Assembly (NCBI GenBank): GCA_963582935.1
Contig: CAUZSH010000023.1
Span: 1-25,056, forward strand
From: CAUZSH01 sp963582935
Lineage (GTDB): Bacteria; Pseudomonadota; Gammaproteobacteria; Francisellales; Francisellaceae
Length of the DNA: 25,056 bases
Direction of reading: 5' to 3'
Made by a program: the position numbers and the translations under genes. Shown one piece after another: positions 1-7,803 of the stretch (the first letter of the stretch is position 1; every line of letters starts with the position of its first letter). The notes beneath the pieces were generated by a model. That model made no database searches. It was not told the origin of the DNA and saw only the letters and a program-made list of their open reading frames with translations.

Positions 1-191
1 AAAATACCTTTATAAATAGCTTTACCAGACTGTAATAAATTATCTGTTGTGTCTCCAAGTGCTGAAATAACGACAAGTACCTTTTTATTTTGGCGCTGCA
101 GAGCAATAATTTCATCAATAACCTCGGGGATCGCTTGAGCATTGATCAATACGGAGCTTCCGATTTTAATGACTGTTAGAGGCTTTTTCAT
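1..191 (-). CDS. Aspartokinase-type amino acid kinase, N-terminal part (cut by window edge)
   Basis: Only the first 63 codons are present. The start is nucleotide-binding: a V-I-K-I-G-S-S-V-L segment near residues 7-15 and V-V-I-S-A-L-G-D-T-T-D near residues 40-50. The second motif is characteristic of aspartate kinases, which phosphorylate aspartate in the route to homoserine, methionine, threonine and lysine. The first motif lacks one Gly of the usual K-F-G-G-(S/T)-S, a variant I recall from aspartokinase-homoserine dehydrogenase-like proteins. The ATG overlaps the stop of the upstream cystathionine gamma-synthase gene by four bases (ATGA), so the two are almost certainly co-transcribed and translationally coupled. 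This suggests a metBL-like operon in which the protein could be a fused aspartokinase/homoserine dehydrogenase, but the rest lies outside the window. Confidence 0.75.
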   Translation of the reverse strand, partial: MKKPLTVIKIGSSVLINAQAIPEVIDEIIALQRQNKKVLVVISALGDTTDNLLQSGKAIYKGI

Positions 192-1429
192 GCGGCACAT
201 TCCCCTGATTTTGCTAGCGCTTGGCTTAAATCTGCAATAATATCTTCAGGAGATTCCAGACCCACAGATAGGCGTACAAGTCCTTCAGTGATGCCAATTG
301 CTTCTCTTTCTTTTTGTGAAATAGGACCATGCGTCATTGAGACTGGGTGGGTGATAATGGTTTCCACAGAGCCTAAGTTCTCAGCAAGAGTACAAAGCTC
401 AGTGGCGTTGAGTAAACTCACACTTGCATCATAGCCACCTTTAACTTCAAAAGTTAAAATTCCGCCAAAGTTTTTTTGCTGCTCACAAGCAAGTTGATGC
501 TGAGAGAATGACTTTAATCCTGGAAAACAGACGCTTGCAATATTTGGATGTGCTTCTAAAAATTTTGCCACAATCAGCGCATTTTCACTATGTTGTTTAA
601 TACGAAGGGGTAAGGTTTTAATGCCTTGCAGTGTGAGCCAAGCATTAAATGGTGACAATGTGTTGCCAACGGTGTTTTGGATAAATCTAAACTGCTCGAT
701 TAATTCAGCATTGTTTGAAAGTAGAGCGCCACCGACGGTTGCATTATGCCCTTCAATATATTTGGTGGTGGAGTATAAAACAATGTCCGCGCCAAGCTTA
801 AAGGGCTGCTGTAGGGCCGCGGTTAAAAAAGTATTATCCACCGCAAGATAGATGCCTGCATCTCTGGCAATACTTGCCGTTAAAGCAATATCGGTTAATT
901 TCAATGTTGGATTGGCAGGCGTTTCAATAAGTAATAATTTGGTGTTAGGAGTGATGGCGGCTTTTGTTGCCTCTGGATCTGTTGTATCGACAAAAGAGGC
1001 TGAGACGTTAAATTTTTCAAATACTTGTCTGAGTAGACGCACCGTACCACCGTAAACAACGTCGGAACAGACAATATGATCTCCAGCTTTCAATACCGCA
1101 AGGCAAAGTGAGGTAATGGCAGCCATGCCTGTGGCAAAACATACAGCAGGCTCAACATTTTCGAGTTCACCCAGTTTTTTTTCTAAAACGGTGAGTGTCG
1201 GGTTGCTTGTGCGGCTATAAGTGTAGCCCTTGTCATCACCGACATATTTTTGTGCAAAAGTCGTGGTTTGATAAATTGGTGTTAAGATCGCACCGGTAAT
1301 TGGATCAGGTTCAACGCCAGCATGAATAGAATTTGTTTCAAATTGGTATTGGCGCGGGGCGGTATTTTCTTGAGTATGATTAAGGCTATCGGGTGTGTTT
1401 TTTATTGGTATGTTTTGTAAAGTGCTCAT
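188..1429 (-). CDS. metB: Cystathionine gamma-synthase (PLP-dependent, Cys/Met metabolism family)
   Basis: This cytoplasmic PLP enzyme of 413 residues joins an activated homoserine ester to cysteine, giving cystathionine on the way to methionine. Visible family features are the N-terminal T-x-x-I-H-A-G-like segment (N-S-I-H-A-G), T-P-I-Y-Q-T-T-T-F, Y-x-Y-S-R-x-x-N-P-T, the D-N-T-F segment, and the PLP lysine in Y-S-T-T-K-Y-I-E-G-H at residue 223 of the chosen protein. An in-frame ATG at 1495 would add 22 residues, but it lies inside the loop of a hairpin and lacks a ribosome site. The ATG at 1429 has GAGGA about 7 bases upstream and fits the family length. Overlap with an aspartokinase-type gene favours the synthase over the related gamma-lyase or sulfhydrylase, although sequence alone cannot exclude these. 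Expression is probably controlled by the attenuator at 1481-1618. Confidence 0.9.
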   Translation of the reverse strand: MSTLQNIPIKNTPDSLNHTQENTAPRQYQFETNSIHAGVEPDPITGAILTPIYQTTTFAQKYVGDDKGYTYSRTSNPTLTVLEKKLGELENVEPAVCFATGMAAITSLCLAVLKAGDHIVCSDVVYGGTVRLLRQVFEKFNVSASFVDTTDPEATKAAITPNTKLLLIETPANPTLKLTDIALTASIARDAGIYLAVDNTFLTAALQQPFKLGADIVLYSTTKYIEGHNATVGGALLSNNAELIEQFRFIQNTVGNTLSPFNAWLTLQGIKTLPLRIKQHSENALIVAKFLEAHPNIASVCFPGLKSFSQHQLACEQQKNFGGILTFEVKGGYDASVSLLNATELCTLAENLGSVETIITHPVSMTHGPISQKEREAIGITEGLVRLSVGLESPEDIIADLSQALAKSGECAA

Positions 1430-1480
1430 GTTGTTATCCTCGTCAGTAAAACTTTTAAGCTTTAGTGGCGCAGATACAAC

Positions 1481-1512
1481 AACGCCAGTGTCCATTCCTG
1501 AGCACTGGCGTT
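1481..1512 (-). terminator. Terminator-like hairpin of the met leader (attenuator)
   Basis: Arms at 1503-1512 and 1481-1490 form a perfect 10-bp stem (AACGCCAGTG with CACTGGCGTT) around a 12-base loop. In the minus-strand RNA the stem is followed by GUUGUAUCU, which is U-rich but not a clean U-run, so the terminator is of moderate strength at best. It lies between the Met-rich leader ORF and metB, about 50 bases before the metB start. Bases 1497-1507, covering half the stem and the loop, can pair instead with leader bases 1570-1580, so the hairpin has an alternative fold. Confidence 0.7.
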
Positions 1513-1537
1513 AATCTAGAAAAAGAATGTTTAAAGC

Positions 1538-1618
1538 TTACTTACATTCATCTAGCTTAACCTTAAGAGCAGTGCCCAGGTTAAGCATCATCATTCGTTG
1601 TAAGTAATATGGTTTCAT
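1538..1618 (-). CDS. Methionine-rich leader peptide of the met operon (26 aa)
   Basis: A short ORF of 26 codons starts with ATG at 1618 and ends with TAA at 1538-1540. Codons 9, 10 and 11 are three consecutive Met codons, so 4 of 26 residues are Met. There is no strong Shine-Dalgarno sequence before the ATG, and an in-frame TAA lies just upstream. The ORF sits about 29 bases after the predicted transcription start and ends 26 bases before the terminator-like hairpin. Inside it, 1578-1586 and 1555-1563 form a perfect 9-bp hairpin, and 1570-1580 can pair with 1497-1507 of the terminator. Placement, Met run and alternative pairing together suggest a leader peptide whose translation senses charged tRNA-Met. 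I know of no named family member with this sequence. Confidence 0.65.
   Translation of the reverse strand: MKPYYLQRMMMLNLGTALKVKLDECK
1555..1586 (-). promoter_or_regulatory. Leader hairpin (segment 1:2) of the putative Met attenuator
   Basis: This is a perfect 9-bp inverted repeat, GCTTAACCT / AGGTTAAGC on the minus strand, with arms at 1578-1586 and 1555-1563 and a 14-base loop. Its 5' arm starts at the last base of the third Met codon. The 3' part of that arm and most of the loop (1570-1580) form one strand of the antiterminator. A ribosome waiting on the Met codons would cover the 5' arm and stop this hairpin forming. Confidence 0.6.
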
Positions 1619-1653
1619 TTTAAACGCGCTTTATTGTGTATTTGTTACTATTT

Positions 1654-1682
1654 AATCTAGCCAATCATTTTTAAGAATGCAA
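1654..1682 (-). promoter_or_regulatory. Putative sigma-70 promoter of the met leader-metB operon
   Basis: On the minus strand, TTGCAT (1677-1682) and TAGATT (1654-1659) are separated by exactly 17 bases. Transcription would start near 1647, about 29 bases before the leader peptide ATG. This is a visual match only. The region to 1787 is shared with the start of the divergent rlmL gene. Confidence 0.5.
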
Positions 1683-1787
1683 GTGGTTAGGCAAACAAAA
1701 TTATTATCTTCATTTTATTTGCAGTAAAAAAATCGACATTCATATATCATATAGACCATTAAGATTTTATTTTTTATAAGGCATAAG

Positions 1788-3983
1788 ATGTCAGACCAAC
1801 AATATTTTGCAACGGTTGCAAAAGGCTTAGAGGAACTATTAGTTGCGGAGCTGGAAAGTATCGGTGCCGATTCAGTAAAACAAGGACGCTCAGGCGTTTA
1901 TTTCTCGGGCGGCTTGGAGATTGCTTATCGTGCTTGCCTGTGGTCACGTTTGGCAAACCATATTTTATTACCGATTGTGAGTTTTGAGGCAGAGAACCAA
2001 GAAACATTATATGCTGAAATACAGAAAGTTGAATGGCTTAAGATTATGCGTTCAAATTCAACGTTTAAAATTGATGTGAATGGTTCTCATCAGTCTATCA
2101 ATAACACACAATTTATCGCACAAAAAGCAAAAGATGGTATTGTGGATCAAATCCGAGAGATTGCCAACGAACGACCTAGCATTCAGTCCCAACAACCTGA
2201 TGTGGTGCTGAATATCTATGTGAATCGTAATCAATTTTCAGTGAGCCTTAGCCTTTCAGGTGAAAGTTTGCATAAACGTGGCTATCGTACAGAAGGTGGT
2301 ATTGCACCACTGCGTGAAACCTTGGCTGCGGGTGTTTTAATGCGGGCGGGATGGCTCGAGCATTTGAAATTAGATAACCCTTGCTTGATGGATCCTATGT
2401 GTGGTTCCGGGACTTTATTGGTGGAAGCGGCGATGATGGCGTATGGTATTGCGCCAGGTCTTGACCGACAATACTATGGGTTTTATGGTTGGTGTGAACA
2501 TCGTGAAGCGCTTTGGAGTGAGATTGAAGAAGAAGCAGAAGCATTGCGAGAGGAAAACCTCAAAAACAAACAGTTTAAAATTATGGGCTCTGATTTGGCA
2601 TCACAAATGATTCGAATGGCTGAGGCGAATATAGAGAGAGCAGGGCTGACGGATCAAATTGAGGTAAGGCAAGGAAATGCTATGAATCTTTCTCTTCAGA
2701 ATTTCAGCTTGAGTGATAATAATGTCAGTAATGGTTTAATTGTCTTTAATCCACCTTATGGTGAGCGGTTAAATCAAGGAGAAGAAGAACGCCTAAAAGA
2801 GACATTTAAGGCAGTTGGTGAAAATTTAAAGCAAAATTTTGAAGGTTGGGATTTGGGTATTATCAGCTCGGCACCTGACATGATTAAGTCCATCGGTATT
2901 CGTAGCTATAAACGATATAAAATGTTTAATGGTGCATTGCCAGCTGATTTATTAAAATTTCATATTGTCGAAGCCTCTTTTATGCGATTTGAAACACCTC
3001 AACAAAAAATGGCGCGTAAAGCTGAGACGCTTTTAAGTGAGCCGAGTGAGCATAGTAAAATGTTTGAAAATCGACTTAAGAAAAAATTAAAACATATCCA
3101 ACGTTGGGCAAAACGAGAGGGAGTGAGTTGCTATCGAGTTTATGATGCAGATCTACCTGATTTTGCGATGGCGATTGATGTGTATGGAGAGCATCTCCAT
3201 ATCCAAGAATACCAAGCAGGGAAAGAGGTCGATCCTAAAAAAGCAGAATTGCGTATCATGGAAGCTTTTCATGGTGTGCATAAGGTAATAAATATCCCAC
3301 TTGAAAATATTCATTTGAAAGTTCGTAAAAAACAAAAAGGTGATCAACAGTATCATAAAATATCCGATCGGATGCAATATCAGGTGGTGACGGAGGGTCA
3401 GGCAGAGTTTTATGTAAACTTTGAGGATTATCTTGATACGGGTTTATTTTTAGATCATCGCCTAATGCGTGAAAAGATTGCCTTGGCTTCTGTTGGCAAA
3501 ACTTTATTGAATCTATTTGCTTATACCTGCACTGCCAGTGTTCAAGCGGTGCTCTATGGGGCAAAATCGGTGACCAGTATTGATATGTCAAAAACCTATC
3601 TTGAATGGGGTGAACGTAATTTTGAATTAAATCAATTAAGTACACAGAAACATGAATTTATCCAAGCTGATTGCTTAAAGTGGCTAGAAGCGAATCGTAC
3701 ACAATATGATGTCATCTTTTTAGACCCCCCTACTTTTTCAAATTCAAAACGGATGGAGAGTACGTTAGATATTCAGCGAGATCATGTGAACTTGATTCAG
3801 CTGGCGATGAAGTCTTTAAAAAAGGGTGGGAAGCTATTTTTCTCAAATAACTATCGCCGTTTTAAGTTGGATGAAGAAGCTCTGTCTGAACTAGGTTGTG
3901 AGGATATAAGCCATCAATGCTTACCTGAAGATTTTAAGCGTCGTCCGAATATTCATCATTGTTGGTTGATTCAGCATAAATAA
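1788..3983 (+). CDS. rlmL: Bifunctional 23S rRNA methyltransferase RlmKL (m2G2445 and m7G2069)
   Basis: This 731-residue cytoplasmic enzyme carries two SAM-dependent methyltransferase halves that modify 23S rRNA at G2445 (m2G) and G2069 (m7G) during large-subunit assembly. The N-terminal part (about residues 1-160) is the ferredoxin-like/THUMP RNA-binding region. The first methyltransferase has D-P-M-C-G-S-G-T near residue 200 and the catalytic N-P-P-Y-G-E-R-L starting at residue 321. The second has L-L-N-L-F-A-Y-T-C-T near residue 570 and D-P-P-T-F at residues 646-650. Length and domain order match fused gammaproteobacterial RlmKL (about 700 residues). An AGG about 7 bases before the ATG supports the start. 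The gene stands alone, divergent from the met operon. Confidence 0.95.
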   Translation: MSDQQYFATVAKGLEELLVAELESIGADSVKQGRSGVYFSGGLEIAYRACLWSRLANHILLPIVSFEAENQETLYAEIQKVEWLKIMRSNSTFKIDVNGSHQSINNTQFIAQKAKDGIVDQIREIANERPSIQSQQPDVVLNIYVNRNQFSVSLSLSGESLHKRGYRTEGGIAPLRETLAAGVLMRAGWLEHLKLDNPCLMDPMCGSGTLLVEAAMMAYGIAPGLDRQYYGFYGWCEHREALWSEIEEEAEALREENLKNKQFKIMGSDLASQMIRMAEANIERAGLTDQIEVRQGNAMNLSLQNFSLSDNNVSNGLIVFNPPYGERLNQGEEERLKETFKAVGENLKQNFEGWDLGIISSAPDMIKSIGIRSYKRYKMFNGALPADLLKFHIVEASFMRFETPQQKMARKAETLLSEPSEHSKMFENRLKKKLKHIQRWAKREGVSCYRVYDADLPDFAMAIDVYGEHLHIQEYQAGKEVDPKKAELRIMEAFHGVHKVINIPLENIHLKVRKKQKGDQQYHKISDRMQYQVVTEGQAEFYVNFEDYLDTGLFLDHRLMREKIALASVGKTLLNLFAYTCTASVQAVLYGAKSVTSIDMSKTYLEWGERNFELNQLSTQKHEFIQADCLKWLEANRTQYDVIFLDPPTFSNSKRMESTLDIQRDHVNLIQLAMKSLKKGGKLFFSNNYRRFKLDEEALSELGCEDISHQCLPEDFKRRPNIHHCWLIQHK

Positions 3984-4007
3984 AACTTATTCGGTTTAGC
4001 AATATGA

Positions 4008-4287
4008 TTAATGAATTGGCTTTAACCTTATTTTTAAGCAGCAAATAAAGCTAATGATCAAAGGAACCAATAGCACTAAAAACCCAATGAATGTTTATAA
4101 TGAAGGTTCAAATAGGGGCACGCCAAAAGAGCAGTTAGCACTTAAGGCAGCTTAAATATTATGGGAATAAGAATTTAGAAAATGTTGTTTGACAGATTGG
4201 GGTAGTATAAAAGTAGTCAAGGGAGTAAAACAGTGCAGCAAGTAGCCACATTATCCAGCCAATGAGTAAGATGTGTTTCTTCGGCAT
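4008..4287 (-). pseudogene. Remnant of an MFS transporter gene
   Basis: An ORF of 42 codons (4159-4287) begins with a lysine-containing start and a hydrophobic helix rich in W, L and A (G-W-I-M-W-L-L-A-A-L-F-Y-S-L-D-Y-F-Y). This is the typical first helix of a phthalate/anion-type major facilitator transporter, and AAAGGA lies upstream of its ATG. It stops early. Further along the same strand, 4008-4094 encodes a hydrophobic helix followed by K-I-R-L-K and a stop, like the last helix and tail of such a transporter. An ordinary MFS protein has about 430 residues, so nearly all the middle is gone. This also accounts for the 361-base interval without a full gene between rlmL and bepA. The N-terminal match is fairly clear, the C-terminal one tentative. 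The 42-residue peptide might still be made. Confidence 0.5.
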
Positions 4288-4344
4288 AAGAATATTTTCC
4301 TTTGTTAGCACGAAATCTTAGTAATCATAAATTATAATAATCCA

Positions 4345-5748
4345 TTATGAAATAAATTTTTTCAGTAGATCACGTTTTTGTGCGGCATACCGATAAAAGC
4401 GACTATCTTTGGCAATAATATTAGTGGCAAGCTGAAATTGTACAAGGGCTTGATGTAATTTCCCAGCATTCAAAAAATACTCTCCCATATAGTAATAGGA
4501 CAACCCTTTGTTAGAGTATTCTGTTTCAATGGCTGCAATCATTTGATATGGCTCAACTTGATTGGGAAAGTTCTTGATGATTTTTCTGAGTATAAATTTT
4601 GCATCATTTATATTACCCTGTAGCGCATTCATTTTTGCTTGAATCAGCATAATGGGGTAAGTATCCCAAAATATTTGGTTGACTTCATTTAGGATAGACT
4701 CAGCCGTTGTAAATTGCTGTTGCGCCATAAGAGAAAGCAAATAAGTGCTTGAGATGGTTAAAGATTCTGGATACTGAAAATAAAGAATTTGAAGGATATA
4801 AGAGGCTTTATTGACTTGTTGAGTTTGGGCGAAAGAGAGGGCTTGTAAATATTGATTTTGTGGTTGAGCTAACTCTGTTGGCTCTAACCGTGCTATTTTT
4901 TTTCGTAGAATGCTTTTGTTGCGAGATGTTAATGCTTCGATACGTGCTTGAATAAATTTAAACTCAAGTTTTTGCAGGTTTGAGATTTTCTTTTCTTCAC
5001 CCTGACGATGCAGCGCTTCAGCATACCGTTTAGAGGGCATAGGGTGCGTCATAATGGCTTGAAATATGGTGTTATGGTAAGTGCCTTGCGGTAATCGGGT
5101 AAAAAAACTTGCCATATCGGTGGCAGGATAACCTGCTCTTGTTAGCACGTTTGTGCCTATTCGATCAGCTTCATATTCGTGCCCCCTTACATATCCGATC
5201 ATTTTTTGTTGGTGGGCGGCTGAGCTGGCGGCGAGTGCGGCTTGAGCGTTTCTTGGATTATTGACAGCAACAATGGCGGCTGCTAATACCGTGGCGATTT
5301 GACCAAAATAAGCGTATTGTTGTTTTTCAATCATTCTTGTAAAGTGGTGTTGGGTAATATGCGAGACTTCATGTGCAATAACCCCTGCAAGCTCGCCTTC
5401 TGTTTGTGCTTGTAAAATTAATTCACTGTTTAACCCGATGATATTGCCAGGTAATGCAAAAGCATTAATTTGGTCAGAACGCAATACCACAAAACGAACC
5501 TCAGTTGTGGGATATTCAGAGTGACTAACAATATAATTCCCAAGCTCATTGATATAATCATTAATAATCGGGTCAAGAATAATGGGCGCTGTTTGAGCGA
5601 TATAAGCAAGAATTTGTCGCCCACCAATATCTGCTTGTTCAGGTGTGATTGTTCCGCTGGCAGGATCACCTAAATGTGGCAGCTTGCTTGCGGAAAATCC
5701 TGTGAGTGTTGAGACTGATAAGCATATAAGAAAAAATACCCGAACCAT
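4345..5748 (-). CDS. bepA: BepA-like periplasmic M48 metalloprotease/chaperone with TPR repeats
   Basis: This 467-residue exported zinc protease matches BepA (formerly YfgC), which helps assemble LptD and other outer-membrane beta-barrel proteins and degrades failed ones. Residues 1 to about 20 are a signal peptide with a hydrophobic core. The zinc site is complete: H-E-V-S-H at residues 126-130 (catalytic Glu127), third ligand Glu191 in H-E-Y-E-A-D, and the THPMPSKR segment whose His235 corresponds to the regulatory His of E. coli BepA. From about residue 260 the protein is helical with TPR-like repeats, as in BepA (487 residues). No clear Shine-Dalgarno sequence precedes the ATG, but the signal peptide fits this start. 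The gene is flanked by pseudogenes on both sides. Confidence 0.88.
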   Translation of the reverse strand: MVRVFFLICLSVSTLTGFSASKLPHLGDPASGTITPEQADIGGRQILAYIAQTAPIILDPIINDYINELGNYIVSHSEYPTTEVRFVVLRSDQINAFALPGNIIGLNSELILQAQTEGELAGVIAHEVSHITQHHFTRMIEKQQYAYFGQIATVLAAAIVAVNNPRNAQAALAASSAAHQQKMIGYVRGHEYEADRIGTNVLTRAGYPATDMASFFTRLPQGTYHNTIFQAIMTHPMPSKRYAEALHRQGEEKKISNLQKLEFKFIQARIEALTSRNKSILRKKIARLEPTELAQPQNQYLQALSFAQTQQVNKASYILQILYFQYPESLTISSTYLLSLMAQQQFTTAESILNEVNQIFWDTYPIMLIQAKMNALQGNINDAKFILRKIIKNFPNQVEPYQMIAAIETEYSNKGLSYYYMGEYFLNAGKLHQALVQFQLATNIIAKDSRFYRYAAQKRDLLKKFIS

Positions 5749-5826
5749 TGCAGCAGAATGTATAACTATTTGTCATTAAGTTTAGCAGATGGTTTATCAA
5801 ATATGGCGATGAATTAATTTCGTAAC

Positions 5827-6252
5827 TTGAGTAATGCCTGTAATTCATTCTTTGGTTGGAGTATGTCTCTTGCTTTTGATATGTTGTTAGTTGGTACAGG
5901 AACGGCGCTGGCGCCATTAAGAGCCATTGCAAAAGCGGCTTTAAAAGCAAAGCATAAAGGTAAGATTACATTGCTGCATGGTGGTCTTGATGATCAGGAT
6001 CTTTATTATGTGAGCGAGCTCCAAGCCTTAGCACTAAAAGAAGATAATTTTTACTATGATAATTGCGTGTTGAATGAAAGCATCTTGTTTGAGCAGATTG
6101 CTATTGATAATAAAATGCAGCAATACCTCCAAGCGCCCAATACAACTAGGCTGTATATCTGTGGTCCAGCTGACACAACCTCTAAATTGAAACTAAAGGC
6201 TTTTCTAAAGGGGGTGCCTTCTTCAGCAATCTTAAGTGATTCTTTCTTATAA
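5827..6252 (+). pseudogene. Truncated FNR-type oxidoreductase (NAD(P)-binding domain only)
   Basis: The fragment encodes about 140 residues that match only the C-terminal pyridine-nucleotide domain of ferredoxin-NADP reductase-like flavin/2Fe-2S reductases. It shows L-L-V-G-T-G-T-A-L-A-P-L-R-A-I near residues 20-34, the H-G segment, a Tyr-rich E-L-x-x-L stretch and the terminal I-C-G-P motif. The FAD domain, and any 2Fe-2S domain, are absent: an in-frame TAA lies at 5815-5817 and only 77 bases separate the fragment from bepA on the other strand. The open frame starts with TTG at 5827; the first ATG is at 5863, with GGAG too close to it. Homology appears to begin around residue 4, so the break is near 5827. 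It is most likely the 3' remnant of a deleted gene and unlikely to be an active enzyme alone. Confidence 0.65.
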
Positions 6253-6280
6253 AAAAGCGAGAGTGGCTTAGAATATATAT

Positions 6281-7747
6281 TTACATCTCAGGATTTTTAG
6301 TAATCAGCTCCTCTTTACCACGGAAAGGACAGTCGTCTAAATGGACGAATTTAGTCTTCTTGACAATTTTATAAGTGATCCCAATGATTAAAAATAGAAT
6401 CAGACCAATATAAGTTGCAAAAAAATGTAACCATGAAAGTTGTCCAGTGAGCATATCATTAAGTTGCTGTCCTGCAATAATGATAAATATAAATAACATG
6501 GCAATCATGGGGGCAAAAGGAAACCATTTTGCACGGTATGGAAGGTCTTTTAAATCGTGGCCTTGTTTGACATAGGCTCTTCTAAAGCGGTAATGGCTTA
6601 GTGCAATGCCAAACCAAGCGATAAAACCTGCAAGACTTGAGATATTCACAAGCCAAATAAAGATGACGCCATCTTGAAACTTATAGGTCAGCAAGAATGC
6701 GGAACCGATTAAGCAGGTGGCGATTAGTGAAACATAGGGGATACCATTTTTTGTTAGTTTAGAGAATAATTTAGGGGCTTGTTTGGTTCTACCCATATAC
6801 CATAGCGTGCGCGTGGCAGAGTACATGCTTGCGTTACAGGCAGATAGAACAGCAAGCAATATTACGGCATTCATCACGGTAGCCGCGAAGGTCAAACCAG
6901 CCTGCTTGAAAACGATGGTAAAGGGGCTAAGCGCGACATTTGAGTGTGCGTTTGCAAGCGTGTTATCTGTATAAGGAATTAAGAAACTGATGACCCCAAT
7001 GGCTAAGATATAGAAAATTACAATGCGCCAAAAAGTATTTTTAATCGCCTTTGGGATTGCTTTTTGAGGGTCTTTTGCTTCTCCTGCGGCAACCCCAATA
7101 AGCTCCGTTCCTTGAAAAGAAAATCCTGCGATTAAGAAGACGCCCATAAATGTAAAGAATCCGCCATGGAAGGGAGCATCACCGATTGTCCAGTTTTGAA
7201 AGCCTACAGGCCCACTATGTCCAACCATGCCAAATATGGTTAAAATACCCACGACGATAAAGATGATCACAAAGGAAACTTTGATCATTGAAAGCCAATA
7301 TTCTGTTTCACCGAAAACTTTAACCGTTAGGATGTTCAGTGCAAAAATTAGGAGGAAGAATCCGCTAGACCATAATAATGTATTACTGTCTGGAAACCAA
7401 AACTGCATAATGAGTGCGGCAGCGAGTACTTCTACGGCAACGGTAATTGCCCAGTTAAACCAGTAGTTCCAGCCCATGGCAAATCCAAAGGCAGGGTCAA
7501 CATATTGACCGGAGTATTCACAAAACGTGCCTGTCGTTGGCGAGTAGGCAGACATTTCGCCAAGGCTTGTCATTAAGAAAAAAACCATGATTGAGATGAG
7601 TGCGTAGCCAAGCATTGCTCCACCAGGGCCAGCCTGATTAATGGCCGCACCACTTGCTAAAAATAATCCTGTCCCAATTGAACCACCAAGGGCAATCATC
7701 ATAAGATGTCTGCTTTTAAGTCCACGTTTCAATCCTTGATCAGACAT
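6281..7747 (-). CDS. lysP: LysP-like amino acid permease (APC superfamily, AAT family)
   Basis: This inner-membrane proton-coupled amino-acid importer of 488 residues probably has 12 transmembrane helices. It resembles E. coli LysP (489 residues) along its whole length: L-K-S-R-H-L near the start, G-G-S-I-G-T-G-L-F at residues 21-29, L-G-E-M-x-A-Y-x-P, the G-W-N-Y-W-x-N-W helix, G-F-S-F-Q-G-T-E-L-I-G-x-A-A-G-E, I-A-W-x-G-I-A-x-S-H-Y-R-F-R-R, and the L-P-Y-R segment. Lysine is the likeliest substrate, but related permeases for other amino acids share these motifs. AGGAG lies about 10 bases before the ATG, and a near-consensus promoter lies at 7804-7832. The gene converges on the reductase fragment, and no convincing terminator is visible in the 28-base gap. 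Confidence 0.85.
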   Translation of the reverse strand: MSDQGLKRGLKSRHLMMIALGGSIGTGLFLASGAAINQAGPGGAMLGYALISIMVFFLMTSLGEMSAYSPTTGTFCEYSGQYVDPAFGFAMGWNYWFNWAITVAVEVLAAALIMQFWFPDSNTLLWSSGFFLLIFALNILTVKVFGETEYWLSMIKVSFVIIFIVVGILTIFGMVGHSGPVGFQNWTIGDAPFHGGFFTFMGVFLIAGFSFQGTELIGVAAGEAKDPQKAIPKAIKNTFWRIVIFYILAIGVISFLIPYTDNTLANAHSNVALSPFTIVFKQAGLTFAATVMNAVILLAVLSACNASMYSATRTLWYMGRTKQAPKLFSKLTKNGIPYVSLIATCLIGSAFLLTYKFQDGVIFIWLVNISSLAGFIAWFGIALSHYRFRRAYVKQGHDLKDLPYRAKWFPFAPMIAMLFIFIIIAGQQLNDMLTGQLSWLHFFATYIGLILFLIIGITYKIVKKTKFVHLDDCPFRGKEELITKNPEM

Positions 7748-7803
7748 GTAATATATTCTCCTAATTTCTATAAGAAATAACTTTTATATGTTCAGGGCTT
7801 AAC

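Noticed and set aside
1430..1647. SAM riboswitch upstream of metB
   Set aside because: The leader is accounted for by a short ORF and simple alternative hairpins, and I could not recognise a SAM-riboswitch core.
3256..3645. Minus-strand ORF of 129 codons inside rlmL
   Set aside because: It is antisense to a conserved methyltransferase domain, has irregular composition and lacks a ribosome site; it is a shadow frame.
5666..5950. Minus-strand ORF of 94 codons across the bepA 5' end and the reductase fragment
   Set aside because: It overlaps the bepA signal-peptide region in another frame and is antisense to the reductase fragment; nothing in it looks like a protein family.
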